A stretch of 64,000 nt of DNA from Haemophilus influenzae. GTDB lineage: Bacteria; Pseudomonadota; Gammaproteobacteria; Enterobacterales; Pasteurellaceae. This document shows, in pieces, positions 19,600-29,092 of this stretch. Below the pieces are notes generated by a model, which ran no database searches, had not been told where the DNA came from, and saw only the letters and a list, made by a program, of their open reading frames with translations. Each line of letters opens with the position of its first letter. Positions within the stretch are counted from its first letter, which is position 1. A program made the position numbers and the translations under genes. The DNA lies in contig NZ_LN831035.1 of the NCBI RefSeq assembly GCF_001457655.1, positions 62,001 through 126,000 on the forward strand, given 5' to 3'.

Positions 19600-22008
19600 A
19601 TGAAAAAACTTCTAATCGCAAGTTTATTATTCGGTACGACAACGACTGTGTTTGCCGCACCTTTTGTGGCAAAAGATATTCGTGTGGATGGTGTTCAAGG
19701 TGACTTAGAACAACAAATCCGAGCAAGTTTACCTGTTCGTGCCGGTCAGCGTGTGACTGACAATGATGTGGCTAATATTGTCCGCTCTTTATTCGTAAGT
19801 GGTCGATTCGATGATGTGAAAGCGCATCAAGAAGGCGATGTGCTTGTTGTTAGCGTTGTGGCTAAATCGATCATTTCAGATGTTAAAATCAAAGGTAACT
19901 CTATTATTCCCACTGAAGCACTAAAACAAAACTTAGATGCTAACGGGTTTAAAGTTGGCGATGTTTTAATTCGAGAAAAATTAAATGAATTTGCCAAAAG
20001 TGTAAAAGAGCACTATGCAAGTGTAGGTCGCTATAACGCAACCGTTGAACCTATTGTCAATACGCTACCAAATAATCGCGCTGAAATTTTAATTCAAATC
20101 AATGAAGATGATAAAGCAAAATTGGCATCATTAACTTTCAAGGGGAACGAATCTGTTAGTAGCAGTACATTACAAGAACAAATGGAATTACAACCTGATT
20201 CTTGGTGGAAATTATGGGGAAATAAATTTGAAGGTGCGCAATTCGAGAAAGATTTGCAGTCAATTCGTGATTATTATTTAAATAATGGCTATGCCAAAGC
20301 ACAAATTACTAAAACGGATGTTCAGCTAAATGATGAAAAAACAAAAGTTAATGTAACCATTGATGTAAATGAAGGTTTACAGTATGACCTTCGTAGTGCA
20401 CGCATTATAGGTAATCTGGGAGGTATGTCTGCCGAGCTTGAACCTTTACTTTCAGCATTACATTTAAATGATACTTTCCGCCGTAGTGATATTGCAGATG
20501 TAGAAAATGCAATTAAAGCAAAACTTGGAGAACGCGGTTACGGTAGCGCAACGGTAAATTCAGTACCTGATTTTGATGATGCAAATAAAACATTAGCGAT
20601 AACCCTTGTTGTTGATGCTGGACGACGTTTAACTGTTCGCCAACTTCGCTTTGAAGGAAATACCGTTTCTGCTGATAGCACTTTACGTCAGGAAATGCGC
20701 CAACAAGAAGGAACTTGGTATAATTCACAATTAGTTGAGTTAGGAAAAATTCGCTTAGATCGTACAGGTTTCTTCGAAACAGTCGAAAACCGAATTGATC
20801 CTATCAATGGTAGTAATGATGAAGTGGATGTCGTATATAAAGTCAAAGAACGTAACACGGGTAGTATCAACTTTGGTATTGGTTACGGTACAGAGAGTGG
20901 TATTAGTTATCAAGCAAGTATTAAACAAGATAATTTCTTAGGAACAGGGGCGGCAGTAAGTATAGCTGGTACGAAAAATGATTATGGTACGAGTGTCAAT
21001 TTGGGTTATACCGAGCCCTATTTTACTAAAGATGGTGTAAGTCTTGGTGGAAATGTTTTCTTTGAAAACTACGATAACTCTAAAAGTGATACATCCTCTA
21101 ACTATAAGCGTACGACTTATGGAAGTAATGTTACTTTAGGTTTCCCTGTAAATGAAAATAACTCCTATTATGTAGGATTAGGCCATACCTATAATAAAAT
21201 TAGTAACTTTGCTCTAGAATATAACCGTAATTTATATATTCAATCAATGAAATTTAAAGGTAATGGCATTAAAACAAATGACTTTGATTTTTCTTTTGGT
21301 TGGAACTATAACAGCCTTAATAGAGGCTATTTCCCAACTAAAGGGGTTAAAGCAAGTCTTGGTGGACGAGTTACAATTCCAGGTTCTGATAACAAATACT
21401 ACAAACTAAGTGCAGACGTACAGGGTTTCTACCCATTAGACAGAGATCACCTCTGGGTTGTATCTGCAAAAGCATCTGCAGGATATGCAAATGGTTTCGG
21501 AAACAAGCGTTTACCGTTCTATCAAACTTATACAGCGGGTGGCATCGGCTCATTACGTGGTTTTGCTTATGGTAGTATTGGTCCTAACGCAATTTACCAA
21601 GATCAAAATAATAATAATAATAATAAAAAAAATAATAATAATAAATTTACAAAAGTCAGCTCAGATGTTGTTGGTGGCAATGCAATTGCAACCGCAACTG
21701 CAGAATTAATTGTGCCAACTCCATTTGTGAGCGATAAAAGCCAAAATACAGTCCGAACCTCCCTATTTGTTGATGCGGCAAGTGTTTGGAATACAAAATG
21801 GAAATCAGATAAAACTGGATTAGATAGCAATGTATTAGCAAGATTGCCTGATTATGGCAAATCAAGCCGTATTCGCGCCTCTACAGGTGTCGGATTCCAA
21901 TGGCAATCTCCTATTGGACCATTGGTATTTTCTTATGCTAAACCAATTAAAAAATATGAAAATGATGATGTCGAACAGTTCCAATTTAGTATTGGGGGTT
22001 CTTTCTAA
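19600..22008 (+). CDS. bamA: Outer-membrane protein assembly factor BamA (D15/Oma87)
   Basis: BamA is the core of the Bam complex that folds and inserts outer-membrane beta-barrels. The 802-residue product has a signal peptide ([12 protein letters not shown]...VFA), five POTRA domains to about residue 425, and a 16-strand barrel ending in a terminal Phe (FQFSIGGSF). The start at 19600 is chosen over 19549 because it gives a normal signal sequence. The loop-6 RGF motif is present in [17 protein letters not shown]. About 15 residues later comes a 13-residue Asn/Lys run (residues 670-682) encoded by AAT repeats, which looks like a strain-variable surface insertion. D15 is a known protective surface antigen of H. 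influenzae. Confidence 0.97.
21607..21645 (+). repeat. AAT trinucleotide tract inside bamA
   Basis: Six AAT codons (21607-21624), two AAA, four AAT (21631-21642) and one AAA encode N6-K2-N4-K. Changes in copy number would alter loop length without shifting the frame. Confidence 0.9.
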
Positions 22009-22115
22009 TAAATTGAACTTTTTTCTTCATCAGAACTCAAAAACAACGTTCTCTGTCTAATTTAATTGGGCAGAGAAAATATTAAACCCATCATTTAATT
22101 AAGGATATTTATCAA

Positions 22116-22709
22116 ATGAAAAACATCGCAAAAGTAACCGCACTTGCTTTAGGTATTGCACTTGCTTCAGGCTATGCTTCCGCTGAAGAAAAAATTGCTT
22201 TCATTAATGCAGGTTATATTTTTCAACATCACCCAGATCGCCAAGCGGTAGCAGATAAACTTGATGCTGAATTTAAACCTGTAGCTGAAAAATTAGCAGC
22301 AAGCAAAAAAGAAGTTGATGATAAAATTGCTGCTGCTCGTAAAAAAGTAGAAGCAAAAGTTGCGGCTTTAGAAAAAGATGCACCTCGCTTACGTCAAGCT
22401 GATATTCAAAAACGCCAACAGGAAATTAATAAATTAGGTGCGGCTGAAGATGCTGAATTACAAAAATTAATGCAAGAACAAGATAAAAAAGTTCAAGAAT
22501 TCCAAGCTCAAAATGAAAAACGTCAAGCTGAAGAACGTGGTAAATTATTAGATAGCATTCAAACTGCGACAAATAATTTAGCAAAAGCAAAAGGTTATAC
22601 TTATGTGCTTGATGCAAATTCAGTTGTATTTGCGGTAGAAGGTAAAGATATTACTGAAGAAGTATTAAAATCTATTCCTGCTTCTGAAAAAGCACAAGAG
22701 AAAAAATAA
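22116..22709 (+). CDS. skp: Periplasmic chaperone Skp (OmpH)
   Basis: Skp is a trimeric periplasmic holdase that carries unfolded outer-membrane proteins to BamA. The 197-residue product has a cleavable signal peptide ending GYASAEEK, then KIAFINAGYIFQHHP and a long Lys/Ala/Glu-rich coiled-coil (about residues 55-145) forming the 'tentacles'. It ends with YTYVLDANSVVFAVEGKDIT, the trimerisation core (20 residues). It is somewhat longer than E. coli Skp (about 160 residues), with the extra length in the coiled coil. An uptake sequence is embedded in the signal-peptide codons. It sits 107 bases after bamA and 12 bases before lpxD. Confidence 0.94.
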   Translation: MKNIAKVTALALGIALASGYASAEEKIAFINAGYIFQHHPDRQAVADKLDAEFKPVAEKLAASKKEVDDKIAAARKKVEAKVAALEKDAPRLRQADIQKRQQEINKLGAAEDAELQKLMQEQDKKVQEFQAQNEKRQAEERGKLLDSIQTATNNLAKAKGYTYVLDANSVVFAVEGKDITEEVLKSIPASEKAQEKK

Positions 22710-22721
22710 TAGGTTCTCATA

Positions 22722-23747
22722 ATGCAAAAATCCTATTCTTTACAAGAATTGGCAACTCAAATCGGCGCTACCGTTCGCGGTAACGCCGATGTTGTTGTTG
22801 AGAATATCGCGCCTCTCGATAAAGCCCAATCAAATCAACTCACTTTTATTTCTAACATAAAATTTCGTGCATTATTGAAAGATTCTAAAGCAGGGATTTT
22901 GGTTGTTTCTGAAGAGGATGTTGAACACTGTTCTCCAGAAAGCAATTTACTTATTGTTAAAGATCCTTATGTGGCTTACGCAATTTTAGCTCAATATATG
23001 GATAGCACGCCAAAAGCAGCACAAGGAATCGCAAAAAGTGCGGTCATTTTTGATGACGTTTTATTGGGCGAAAATGTATCTATTGGTGCGAACGCAGTGA
23101 TTGAAGAAGGTGTTGTACTTGGTGATAACGTGATCATTGGTGCAAATTGCTTTGTTGGTAAAAATACCAAGATAGATTCAGGCACTCAGCTCTGGGCTAA
23201 TGTCACTGTTTACCATAACGTTGAGATTGGAGCTAATTGCTTAATTCAATCAGGAACAGTTATCGGTAGTGATGGTTTTGGTTATGCAAATGATCGTGGT
23301 CGTTGGATTAAAATTCCACAAGTTGGTCAAGTAATAATTGGTAATAACGTTGAGATTGGTGCGAATACCTGTATTGACAGAGGTGCATTAGATGCCACGA
23401 TTATTGAAGATAACGTTATTATCGATAACCTTTGTCAAATTGCGCATAATGTTCATATTGGCACTGGTACAGCGGTTGCGGGTGGAGTTATTATGGCAGG
23501 TAGCTTAACTGTTGGTCGCTATTGCTTAATTGGTGGTGCAAGTGTGATTAATGGTCATATGGAAATTTGTGATAAAGTAACCATTACTGGAATGGGAATG
23601 GTTATGCGCCCAATTACAGAGCCTGGCGTATATTCCTCTGGTATTCCATTGCAAACGAATAAAGAATGGCGTAAAACGGCAGCTCTAACATTAGGCATTG
23701 ATGGCATACATAAACGCTTAAAAGCATTAGAAAAGAAAATTTCTTAA
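22722..23747 (+). CDS. lpxD: UDP-3-O-(3-hydroxyacyl)glucosamine N-acyltransferase
   Basis: LpxD adds the N-linked 3-hydroxyacyl chain in lipid A biosynthesis. The 341-residue protein has an N-terminal uridine-binding domain ([20 protein letters not shown]) and a long left-handed beta-helix of hexapeptide repeats. Examples of the repeats are [20 protein letters not shown] and [20 protein letters not shown]. The catalytic His lies in [10 protein letters not shown] short C-terminal helix ([12 protein letters not shown]) closes it. It is the last recognised gene of the uppS-to-lpxD run before the convergent tsf. Confidence 0.97.
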   Translation: MQKSYSLQELATQIGATVRGNADVVVENIAPLDKAQSNQLTFISNIKFRALLKDSKAGILVVSEEDVEHCSPESNLLIVKDPYVAYAILAQYMDSTPKAAQGIAKSAVIFDDVLLGENVSIGANAVIEEGVVLGDNVIIGANCFVGKNTKIDSGTQLWANVTVYHNVEIGANCLIQSGTVIGSDGFGYANDRGRWIKIPQVGQVIIGNNVEIGANTCIDRGALDATIIEDNVIIDNLCQIAHNVHIGTGTAVAGGVIMAGSLTVGRYCLIGGASVINGHMEICDKVTITGMGMVMRPITEPGVYSSGIPLQTNKEWRKTAALTLGIDGIHKRLKALEKKIS

Positions 23748-23840
23748 TTGATACCCCATCATTACAAGTTTAATAACTGATTAAAATGCAGATTTTTATG
23801 TGTATAAAATTTACTTAACGAAATAAGTTGAAATTCTTTT

Positions 23841-23873
23841 AAAAATAAATAAGCCCAACTTTAAATTGGGCTT
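23841..23873 (-). terminator. Terminator of tsf
   Basis: AAGCCCAA (23851-23858) pairs with TTGGGCTT (23866-23873). On the minus strand the stem is followed by ATTTATTTTT. It sits 30 bases after the tsf stop and could also stop lpxD transcripts weakly, since the genes are convergent. Confidence 0.8.
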
Positions 23874-23902
23874 ACAAGCATACATTTTTTATCGTTAAAG
23901 AA

Positions 23903-24754
23903 TTATGCGTTACCGCCAGTGATTTTTGCAACTTCAGCAGCAAAATCTTCTTCTTTTTTCTCAATACCTTCGCCTACTTCTAAACGAATGAAGTTAGAAA
24001 CAGAAGTATTTACTGATTTTAAGAAATCCCCTACAGATACAGAAGGATCCATTACAAATGCTTGACCTGTTAATGAAACTTCACCAGTGAATTTCTTCAT
24101 ACGACCTTCAACCATTTTCTCTGCGATTTCTTTTGGTTTACCAGAGTTGATCGCAATATCGATTTGGATTTGGCGTTCGTGTTCAACCACTTCAGCAGAT
24201 ACATCTTCTGGGTTCACGAATTCAGGTTTAGATGCAGCTACGTGCATTGCTACTTTTTTCAGTTCATCAGCAGAACCTTCGCCCGCAACTAATACGCCAA
24301 TTTTTGCACCGTGTAAGTATTGTGCAATTACTTGACCATCTAGGTAAGCAACACGACGAATATTCATGTTCTCACCGATTTTAGCAACTAATGCAGCACG
24401 TTTTTCTTCAAATTGCGCTTGTAATGCTTCGATAGTGGTACCTTTGTTTGCTGCTGCGAAATCAGCTACTTCGTTTGCTAAACCTAAGAAACCTGCATCT
24501 TTTGCTACGAAGTCAGTTTCACAGTTCATTTCAACTAATACACCGAAACCATTTTCTACACGAGCAAGGATAACACCTTCAGCTGCAACACGGCCTGCTT
24601 TTTTAGCTGCTTTAGCTTGACCAGATTTACGCATATTGTCGATTGCTAACTCAATATCACCGTTTGCTTCAACTAATGCTTTTTTACATTCCATCATACC
24701 TGCGCCAGTACGGTCACGAAGTTCTTTTACTAATGATGCTGTGATTTCAGCCAT
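23903..24754 (-). CDS. tsf: Translation elongation factor Ts
   Basis: EF-Ts is the guanine-nucleotide exchange factor for EF-Tu. The 283-residue product starts [20 protein letters not shown] with the family signature [17 protein letters not shown], followed by the [18 protein letters not shown] region (here [18 protein letters not shown]). The C-terminal module is [17 protein letters not shown]. Upstream GAGGATTTTAAAA precedes the ATG. It follows rpsB after a 133-base spacer containing a strong hairpin, the conserved rpsB-tsf operon. Confidence 0.98.
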   Translation of the reverse strand: MAEITASLVKELRDRTGAGMMECKKALVEANGDIELAIDNMRKSGQAKAAKKAGRVAAEGVILARVENGFGVLVEMNCETDFVAKDAGFLGLANEVADFAAANKGTTIEALQAQFEEKRAALVAKIGENMNIRRVAYLDGQVIAQYLHGAKIGVLVAGEGSADELKKVAMHVAASKPEFVNPEDVSAEVVEHERQIQIDIAINSGKPKEIAEKMVEGRMKKFTGEVSLTGQAFVMDPSVSVGDFLKSVNTSVSNFIRLEVGEGIEKKEEDFAAEVAKITGGNA

Positions 24755-24805
24755 TTTTAAAATCCTCTGTCGAAAATGCGGTTTATTTTGACCGCACTTT
24801 TAGAT

Positions 24806-24836
24806 AAAAATATAGGGGCTAAATTTTAGCCCCTAT
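24806..24836 (-). terminator. Attenuator-like hairpin between rpsB and tsf
   Basis: ATAGGGGCTAA (24812-24822) pairs with TTAGCCCCTAT (24826-24836). On the minus strand it is followed by ATTTTTATC, so some transcripts should end before tsf. An uptake-sequence near-pair (24777-24800) lies between it and the tsf ribosome site. Confidence 0.75.
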
Positions 24837-24887
24837 GCCAATTAATCGCTTGATTATTAAGGGCTTCGCCTTATTGCAAAACTTAAA

Positions 24888-25610
24888 TTATTCTGCGTCA
24901 GCTGCTAATTCTTCAGCAACTTGAGCTTCGTTACCACGACCTTCTTTAACCGCTGCTGCAGCTGCAGAAACGTAAAGTTGGATAGCACGAGTCGCATCAT
25001 CGTTACCAGGGATAACGAAATCTACGCCAGCTGGTGTTGAGTTAGTATCAACGATAGCAAATACAGGAATACCTAGGTTGTTTGCTTCTTTAACAGCGAT
25101 ATGTTCGTGGTCTGCACCGATAACGAATAACGCATCTGGTAAGCCGCCCATATCTTTGATACCGCCAAGGCTTAATTCAAGTTTTTCCATCTCACGGCTA
25201 CGCATTAACGCTTCTTTTTTGGTTAATTTATCAAAAGTACCGTCTTGAGATTGGGTTTCTAAATCTTTTAAACGTTTAATTGATTGACGAACGGTTTTCC
25301 AGTTAGTCAACATACCACCTAACCAACGGTGGTTTACGTAATATTGCTGACAATCTAATGCTGCTGCTTGAACTGCTTCAGACGCTGCACGTTTTGTACC
25401 AACGAATAATACTTTACCGTTGTTGCTAGCAATGCGAGTTAATTCCGCTAAAGCTTCGTTGAATAAAGGTAAAGTTTTTTCAAGATTGATGATGTGAACA
25501 CCGTTACGAGCACCAAAAATGAAAGGTTTCATTTGTGGGTTCCAGTAACGAGTTTGGTGTCCGAAGTGTACGCCTGCGTTGATCATGTCGCGCATTGAAA
25601 CTTGTGCCAT
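24888..25610 (-). CDS. rpsB: 30S ribosomal protein S2
   Basis: Ribosomal protein S2, 240 residues, binding at the head-body junction of the 30S subunit and needed for recruitment of S1. Signatures are [20 protein letters not shown] at the start (20 residues), [20 protein letters not shown], and the C-terminal [19 protein letters not shown] with the double-Asp region. The ATG at 25610 is preceded by AAGGAAAAT. An in-frame start 11 codons upstream lies inside the structured leader and is rejected. A putative S2-responsive leader lies directly upstream. Confidence 0.98.
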   Translation of the reverse strand: MAQVSMRDMINAGVHFGHQTRYWNPQMKPFIFGARNGVHIINLEKTLPLFNEALAELTRIASNNGKVLFVGTKRAASEAVQAAALDCQQYYVNHRWLGGMLTNWKTVRQSIKRLKDLETQSQDGTFDKLTKKEALMRSREMEKLELSLGGIKDMGGLPDALFVIGADHEHIAVKEANNLGIPVFAIVDTNSTPAGVDFVIPGNDDATRAIQLYVSAAAAAVKEGRGNEAQVAEELAADAE

Positions 25611-25620
25611 AATATTTTCC

Positions 25621-25700
25621 TTTTGTTGGGGTTGAGCCTCCACATATCAGCTAATCGACCGTTTGGCACCCCGATTAAGCCTTGTTAATATGTGTGTGTT
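25621..25700 (-). promoter_or_regulatory. Structured 5' leader of rpsB, candidate S2 autoregulatory site
   Basis: On the minus strand, TAATCG (25672-25677) pairs with CGATTA (25652-25657). A GGGGT block within that loop side can instead pair with AACCCC just before the ribosome site (25628-25632), giving two competing folds or a pseudoknot. S2 is known to repress rpsB-tsf through a conserved leader in gammaproteobacteria, and the TGTGGAGG...ACCCC pattern resembles the E. coli leader as I recall it. The fold was made by eye. Confidence 0.6.
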
Positions 25701-25787
25701 GTTAGTAATTAAAAAACTGCTTTTGAAAGGCAAAAACAGCGGGGCGATTTATACCATAAAGTGCGGTTAAAAACCAGTTTATTTTGT

Positions 25788-26552
25788 TTATTTCTCCACT
25801 TTTCTTGCTTTGATAAATAACAATGGTGGTCGGTGTGATAAATCTTTAAATTCATTATGCCATTGCGGTTGGTCAGCAAGCATGGGTTCTTCCATTTGCT
25901 CAATTTGAAACCTTGCATGAATTAAATTATTGATAATTGTTGCTGTTGTTCGATGATAGGTTTGAAAAGGTTGTTTGAACCAATTTCTATTGCGTTCGCC
26001 CTCTTCTCGGTAATGATTTAAACGATAAGCGACTTGCTGTTTTTTGTCATTTTTTTCCCAGCGTTCTCCCTCTTTATGGCAGGTAGTTATCGGATGTTCT
26101 TGTGAGAAAATTAATGTGCCATTAGACGAGAGTTTGTCATGGATCGTTGATAATAATGTCGGAAAATTTTCAATATAATGAAAGGCAAAAGAGCTAGTAA
26201 TCACATCGAAATGACTTTCTGGTAACTCAGCTAATTTTTCTATTGGTAAGTGATATAAGGAAAAACGCCCTGAAAATTGACCGCACTTTTGAAGATCTTT
26301 TTCAGCTTGTTCGAGCATTTTTTCGGAAAGATCAGTTCCAATTACTTTAGCCGCCCCTCGTTCTAAATAAAGTTGTAAATGCCCTCCCGTACCACAGCCT
26401 AAATCGAGTAATTTCTTCCCTTTTAAATTAGGCAACAATGAAAGCATGGTGGGCTTTTCGATAATTTCATTGAGGCTAATTGGATTTGCACGGAGTTTCT
26501 GATAAAGCTCAAAGAAATTATCTTTATCATAAACACTAATTTTATTATTCAT
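25788..26552 (-). CDS. Class I SAM-dependent methyltransferase
   Basis: A 254-residue soluble protein with a clear Rossmann-type methyltransferase core: motif I KLLDLGCGTGGHLQLYLERG (20 residues), motif II AKVIGTDLSEKMLEQA, and motif III/IV HFDVITSSFAFHYIENF. This resembles small-molecule methyltransferases of the Methyltransf_11/25 type; the substrate cannot be told from sequence. It is monocistronic on the minus strand, between rpsB and the KefB-like antiporter. The region around 25756 upstream of its stop holds a single uptake sequence. Confidence 0.88.
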   Translation of the reverse strand: MNNKISVYDKDNFFELYQKLRANPISLNEIIEKPTMLSLLPNLKGKKLLDLGCGTGGHLQLYLERGAAKVIGTDLSEKMLEQAEKDLQKCGQFSGRFSLYHLPIEKLAELPESHFDVITSSFAFHYIENFPTLLSTIHDKLSSNGTLIFSQEHPITTCHKEGERWEKNDKKQQVAYRLNHYREEGERNRNWFKQPFQTYHRTTATIINNLIHARFQIEQMEEPMLADQPQWHNEFKDLSHRPPLLFIKARKVEK

Positions 26553-26652
26553 TTATTGCCTTAAAATAAAAATTTACGTGATTTAAATCACTCAAAAGTA
26601 AATACTTAAACGAGAAGTTAAAATTTAATATTTTTATAGATAAAAAATAATT

Positions 26653-28509
26653 TTATGAATGATCATTTGATATTTCTTCTTCAATTTTCTCACTTAGAAT
26701 TTCTTCTGTTTCTTTATTTAATGCTTTTGTATCAAGATGCGGTTTAATAAATGGTCTTGGTGTCCAATATTTTTTTACTATTTCATTCGAAAAACCGTGT
26801 AAAACTTCTTCATTTAACCGTTCTTGATCCAATGTTCGTACTTCCTTAATAATTTCTTCCGCTTCAATTTTATCAATACCTAATTTCATCAATGTTGCTC
26901 GACTAAGTGTAATTGCTGATTCAAAAGTTTCACGCACAATAAAATCTACATCCTGCTTAATCAAACTAACTGTTGTTTTTCTGTCATAAGTTCGGGTTAA
27001 AATCGGTAAATTTGGATAAGCCTCTTTCATTTGACTGACAATATGTTCAATTCTTTGTGTATCGTTAATACCTAATACGACACATTTCGCCTTTTCAATT
27101 CCTGCGGCTCGTAAAACATCTAATCGAATACCATCGCCATAATAAACTTTAAAACCAAACTTTGCGGCAGCACGGATATTTTCGATATTACGATCAATCA
27201 CTGAAACGCTAATTCCACGAATTAATAATGTTTGGCAGACAATTTGACTAAAACGTCCAAAACCAATAACTAAAACGTTATCTTCCAAATCCACGATGGT
27301 GTCTAGATCATTTTCATCAAGTTGATCAAGATGTTTAGGCTCTGTACGCTGTATAAGTTTGCGAGCAATTTGAGCGATAATAGGCGAAAAAAGCATCGAA
27401 ATAATCACTGCAGCAGTGAATGTCGCTTGTTCTTCATTACTGATTACTTCTGCAGTTGCTGCGGCTGAAAAAAGAACGAAAGCAAATTCACCACCGTGTG
27501 CCATCAAAGACATTCGCCCTATGGCTTCTCGATGATCAAGACGGGTAATTCGGGCAATAATATAAACAGCACTGGCTTTTCCAAGTATATAAAGAAAAAC
27601 AATTCCAAGTAGCAATATCCAATGATTAAACACTAAATGCAAATCTAAGGACATTCCTACGCCCATAAAAAATAATCCAAGTAATAAACCGCGAAATGGT
27701 TCTATATCCGCTTCAAGCTGATGGCGAAAAGCTGATTCAGACATCATCACACCAGCAACAAACGCGCCCATTGCCATTGAAAGCCCGCCAATTTCCATTG
27801 CTAATGCCGCACCTAAAACGACCAATAATGCACCAGCTGTCATCATTTCACGAATACGTGCTTTAGAAATTAAACGAAATAGTGGGTTCATTAACCATTT
27901 TCCAGCCACAATTAACCCCACAACAGCACTTAATGCTATGCCAATTGATACCCAATCAGTGTGTGGTGTAGCTTCTTTCGAATGGGGAGCAAGAAAAGCG
28001 ACAGACGCCAAAAGTGGTACGATAGCAATATCTTCAAAAATTAATGTCGAAATTACACGTTGTCCTTTTGACGTAGAAGTAAGCCCCCTTTCTTCTAGTG
28101 ATTGCATTACAATAGCAGTAGAGGAAAGCGTGAAACCCATACCAGCAATAAATGCAACTTCTTTTGTTAATCCTAATAAATAAATACCCGAAAAAGTGAG
28201 TAAGCAACCACATAATCCAACTTGTAACAAACCTCTGCCGAAAATAGCTTTACGCATTGCCCAAAGGCGTTCTGGATACATTTCAAGCCCGATAATAAAA
28301 AGAAACATTACCACACCTAATTCCGCTAAATGTACCACTGCTGTTGGATCTTGCACTATGCCAAAAACAGATGGGCCGATCAAACAACCTGCGACTAAAT
28401 AACCTAGCACGCTACCCAACCCGAGTCTTTTAAATAACGGCACAATTGTTACACTAGATGCGAGTAAAATAACGACTTTAATCAGTTCTGGATTGGCAAG
28501 TTGAGACAT
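26653..28509 (-). CDS. KefB/KefC-type CPA2 cation:proton antiporter with TrkA-N domain
   Basis: A 618-residue inner-membrane protein. About 12-13 hydrophobic segments span residues 5-380, with the CPA2 pattern TLSSTAIVMQSLEERGLTS and a conserved Asp in ALAMEIGGLSMAMGAFVAG. These are followed by a cytosolic Rossmann RCK/TrkA-N domain beginning VLVIGFGRFSQIVCQTLL. This is the layout of glutathione-gated potassium efflux systems (KefB/KefC), which protect against electrophiles by acidifying the cytoplasm. The ancillary KefG/KefF is not next to it, so gating by glutathione is inferred. Start 28509 is chosen because GGGAG sits eight bases before it, whereas an ATG at 28521 has no ribosome site. 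Confidence 0.9.
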   Translation of the reverse strand: MSQLANPELIKVVILLASSVTIVPLFKRLGLGSVLGYLVAGCLIGPSVFGIVQDPTAVVHLAELGVVMFLFIIGLEMYPERLWAMRKAIFGRGLLQVGLCGCLLTFSGIYLLGLTKEVAFIAGMGFTLSSTAIVMQSLEERGLTSTSKGQRVISTLIFEDIAIVPLLASVAFLAPHSKEATPHTDWVSIGIALSAVVGLIVAGKWLMNPLFRLISKARIREMMTAGALLVVLGAALAMEIGGLSMAMGAFVAGVMMSESAFRHQLEADIEPFRGLLLGLFFMGVGMSLDLHLVFNHWILLLGIVFLYILGKASAVYIIARITRLDHREAIGRMSLMAHGGEFAFVLFSAAATAEVISNEEQATFTAAVIISMLFSPIIAQIARKLIQRTEPKHLDQLDENDLDTIVDLEDNVLVIGFGRFSQIVCQTLLIRGISVSVIDRNIENIRAAAKFGFKVYYGDGIRLDVLRAAGIEKAKCVVLGINDTQRIEHIVSQMKEAYPNLPILTRTYDRKTTVSLIKQDVDFIVRETFESAITLSRATLMKLGIDKIEAEEIIKEVRTLDQERLNEEVLHGFSNEIVKKYWTPRPFIKPHLDTKALNKETEEILSEKIEEEISNDHS

Positions 28510-28617
28510 AATGGCTCCCATAATGCAAAAAATACAAATATTTTGGCTAGTATATTAAAAAGTTATATGTGATAAATCATACTACATCTTTTAATATAAC
28601 TTTAAACTACATTCATT

Positions 28618-29028
28618 TTATATGAAATTGTGAGTTTCATTTAGTAACCGATGAATTAATTTTGCATTCGCAGGTGGAAACTGTCCTGCATCTAGTTCGC
28701 GTTGTTCGATCCAAAAACCTTCTTGCCCCTCTCGCCCAAAAGGTTCGCCAATCCATTCATCTACCAGATAAAAGAAAAAAGAAATAATCTTTGTTGGATA
28801 TTCAAATTGAAAACGTTCATAAAGTTCAGCATTTAATGCAACGATGCCTATTTCCTCTTCCAGTTCACGTTTTAAAGCCTGTTCTGAGGTCTCTCCCGCA
28901 TCTACTTTTCCACCAGGGAATTCTAAAGATTGGGCAAAATCCTGTCCTTCTAAACGCTGCGTTAAATAGATCTGACCAAATTCATTACGAATAATCCCCG
29001 CAGCAACTTGTATAATTTTTTTATCCAT
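28618..29028 (-). CDS. mutT: 8-oxo-dGTP pyrophosphatase MutT
   Basis: MutT hydrolyses oxidised guanine nucleotides (8-oxo-dGTP) so they are not incorporated into DNA. The 136-residue protein contains a perfect Nudix box, GGKVDAGETSEQALKRELEE followed by EIG, about residues 37-59. It also has the N-terminal IIQVAAGIIRNEFGQIYLTQ (20 residues) typical of MutT. The ATG at 29028 follows TTGGATAGAAAA. Reading further upstream in frame to 29322 would add 98 residues of Lys/Val-rich non-homologous sequence antisense-shifted through the secA 3' end, so it is rejected. It follows secA, as in other gammaproteobacteria, after a terminator. Confidence 0.95.
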   Translation of the reverse strand: MDKKIIQVAAGIIRNEFGQIYLTQRLEGQDFAQSLEFPGGKVDAGETSEQALKRELEEEIGIVALNAELYERFQFEYPTKIISFFFYLVDEWIGEPFGREGQEGFWIEQRELDAGQFPPANAKLIHRLLNETHNFI

Positions 29029-29052
29029 TTTTCTATCCAATGTAGAGGTATG

Positions 29053-29083
29053 AAAAAAGTGCGGTGAAAAATCACCGCACTTT
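29053..29083 (-). terminator. Inverted uptake-sequence terminator of secA
   Basis: AAAGTGCGGTG (29056-29066) and CACCGCACTTT (29073-29083) form an 11-bp stem with a 6-base loop. On the minus strand it is followed by a T-run of six (29058-29053), ten bases past the secA stop and upstream of mutT. Confidence 0.88.
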
Positions 29084-29092
29084 GATTGTTCA

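Noticed and set aside
21603-21830. A minus-strand frame with a poly-Leu run opposite bamA
   Set aside because: It is the complement of the AAT/AAA tract in bamA; no ribosome site or homology is visible.
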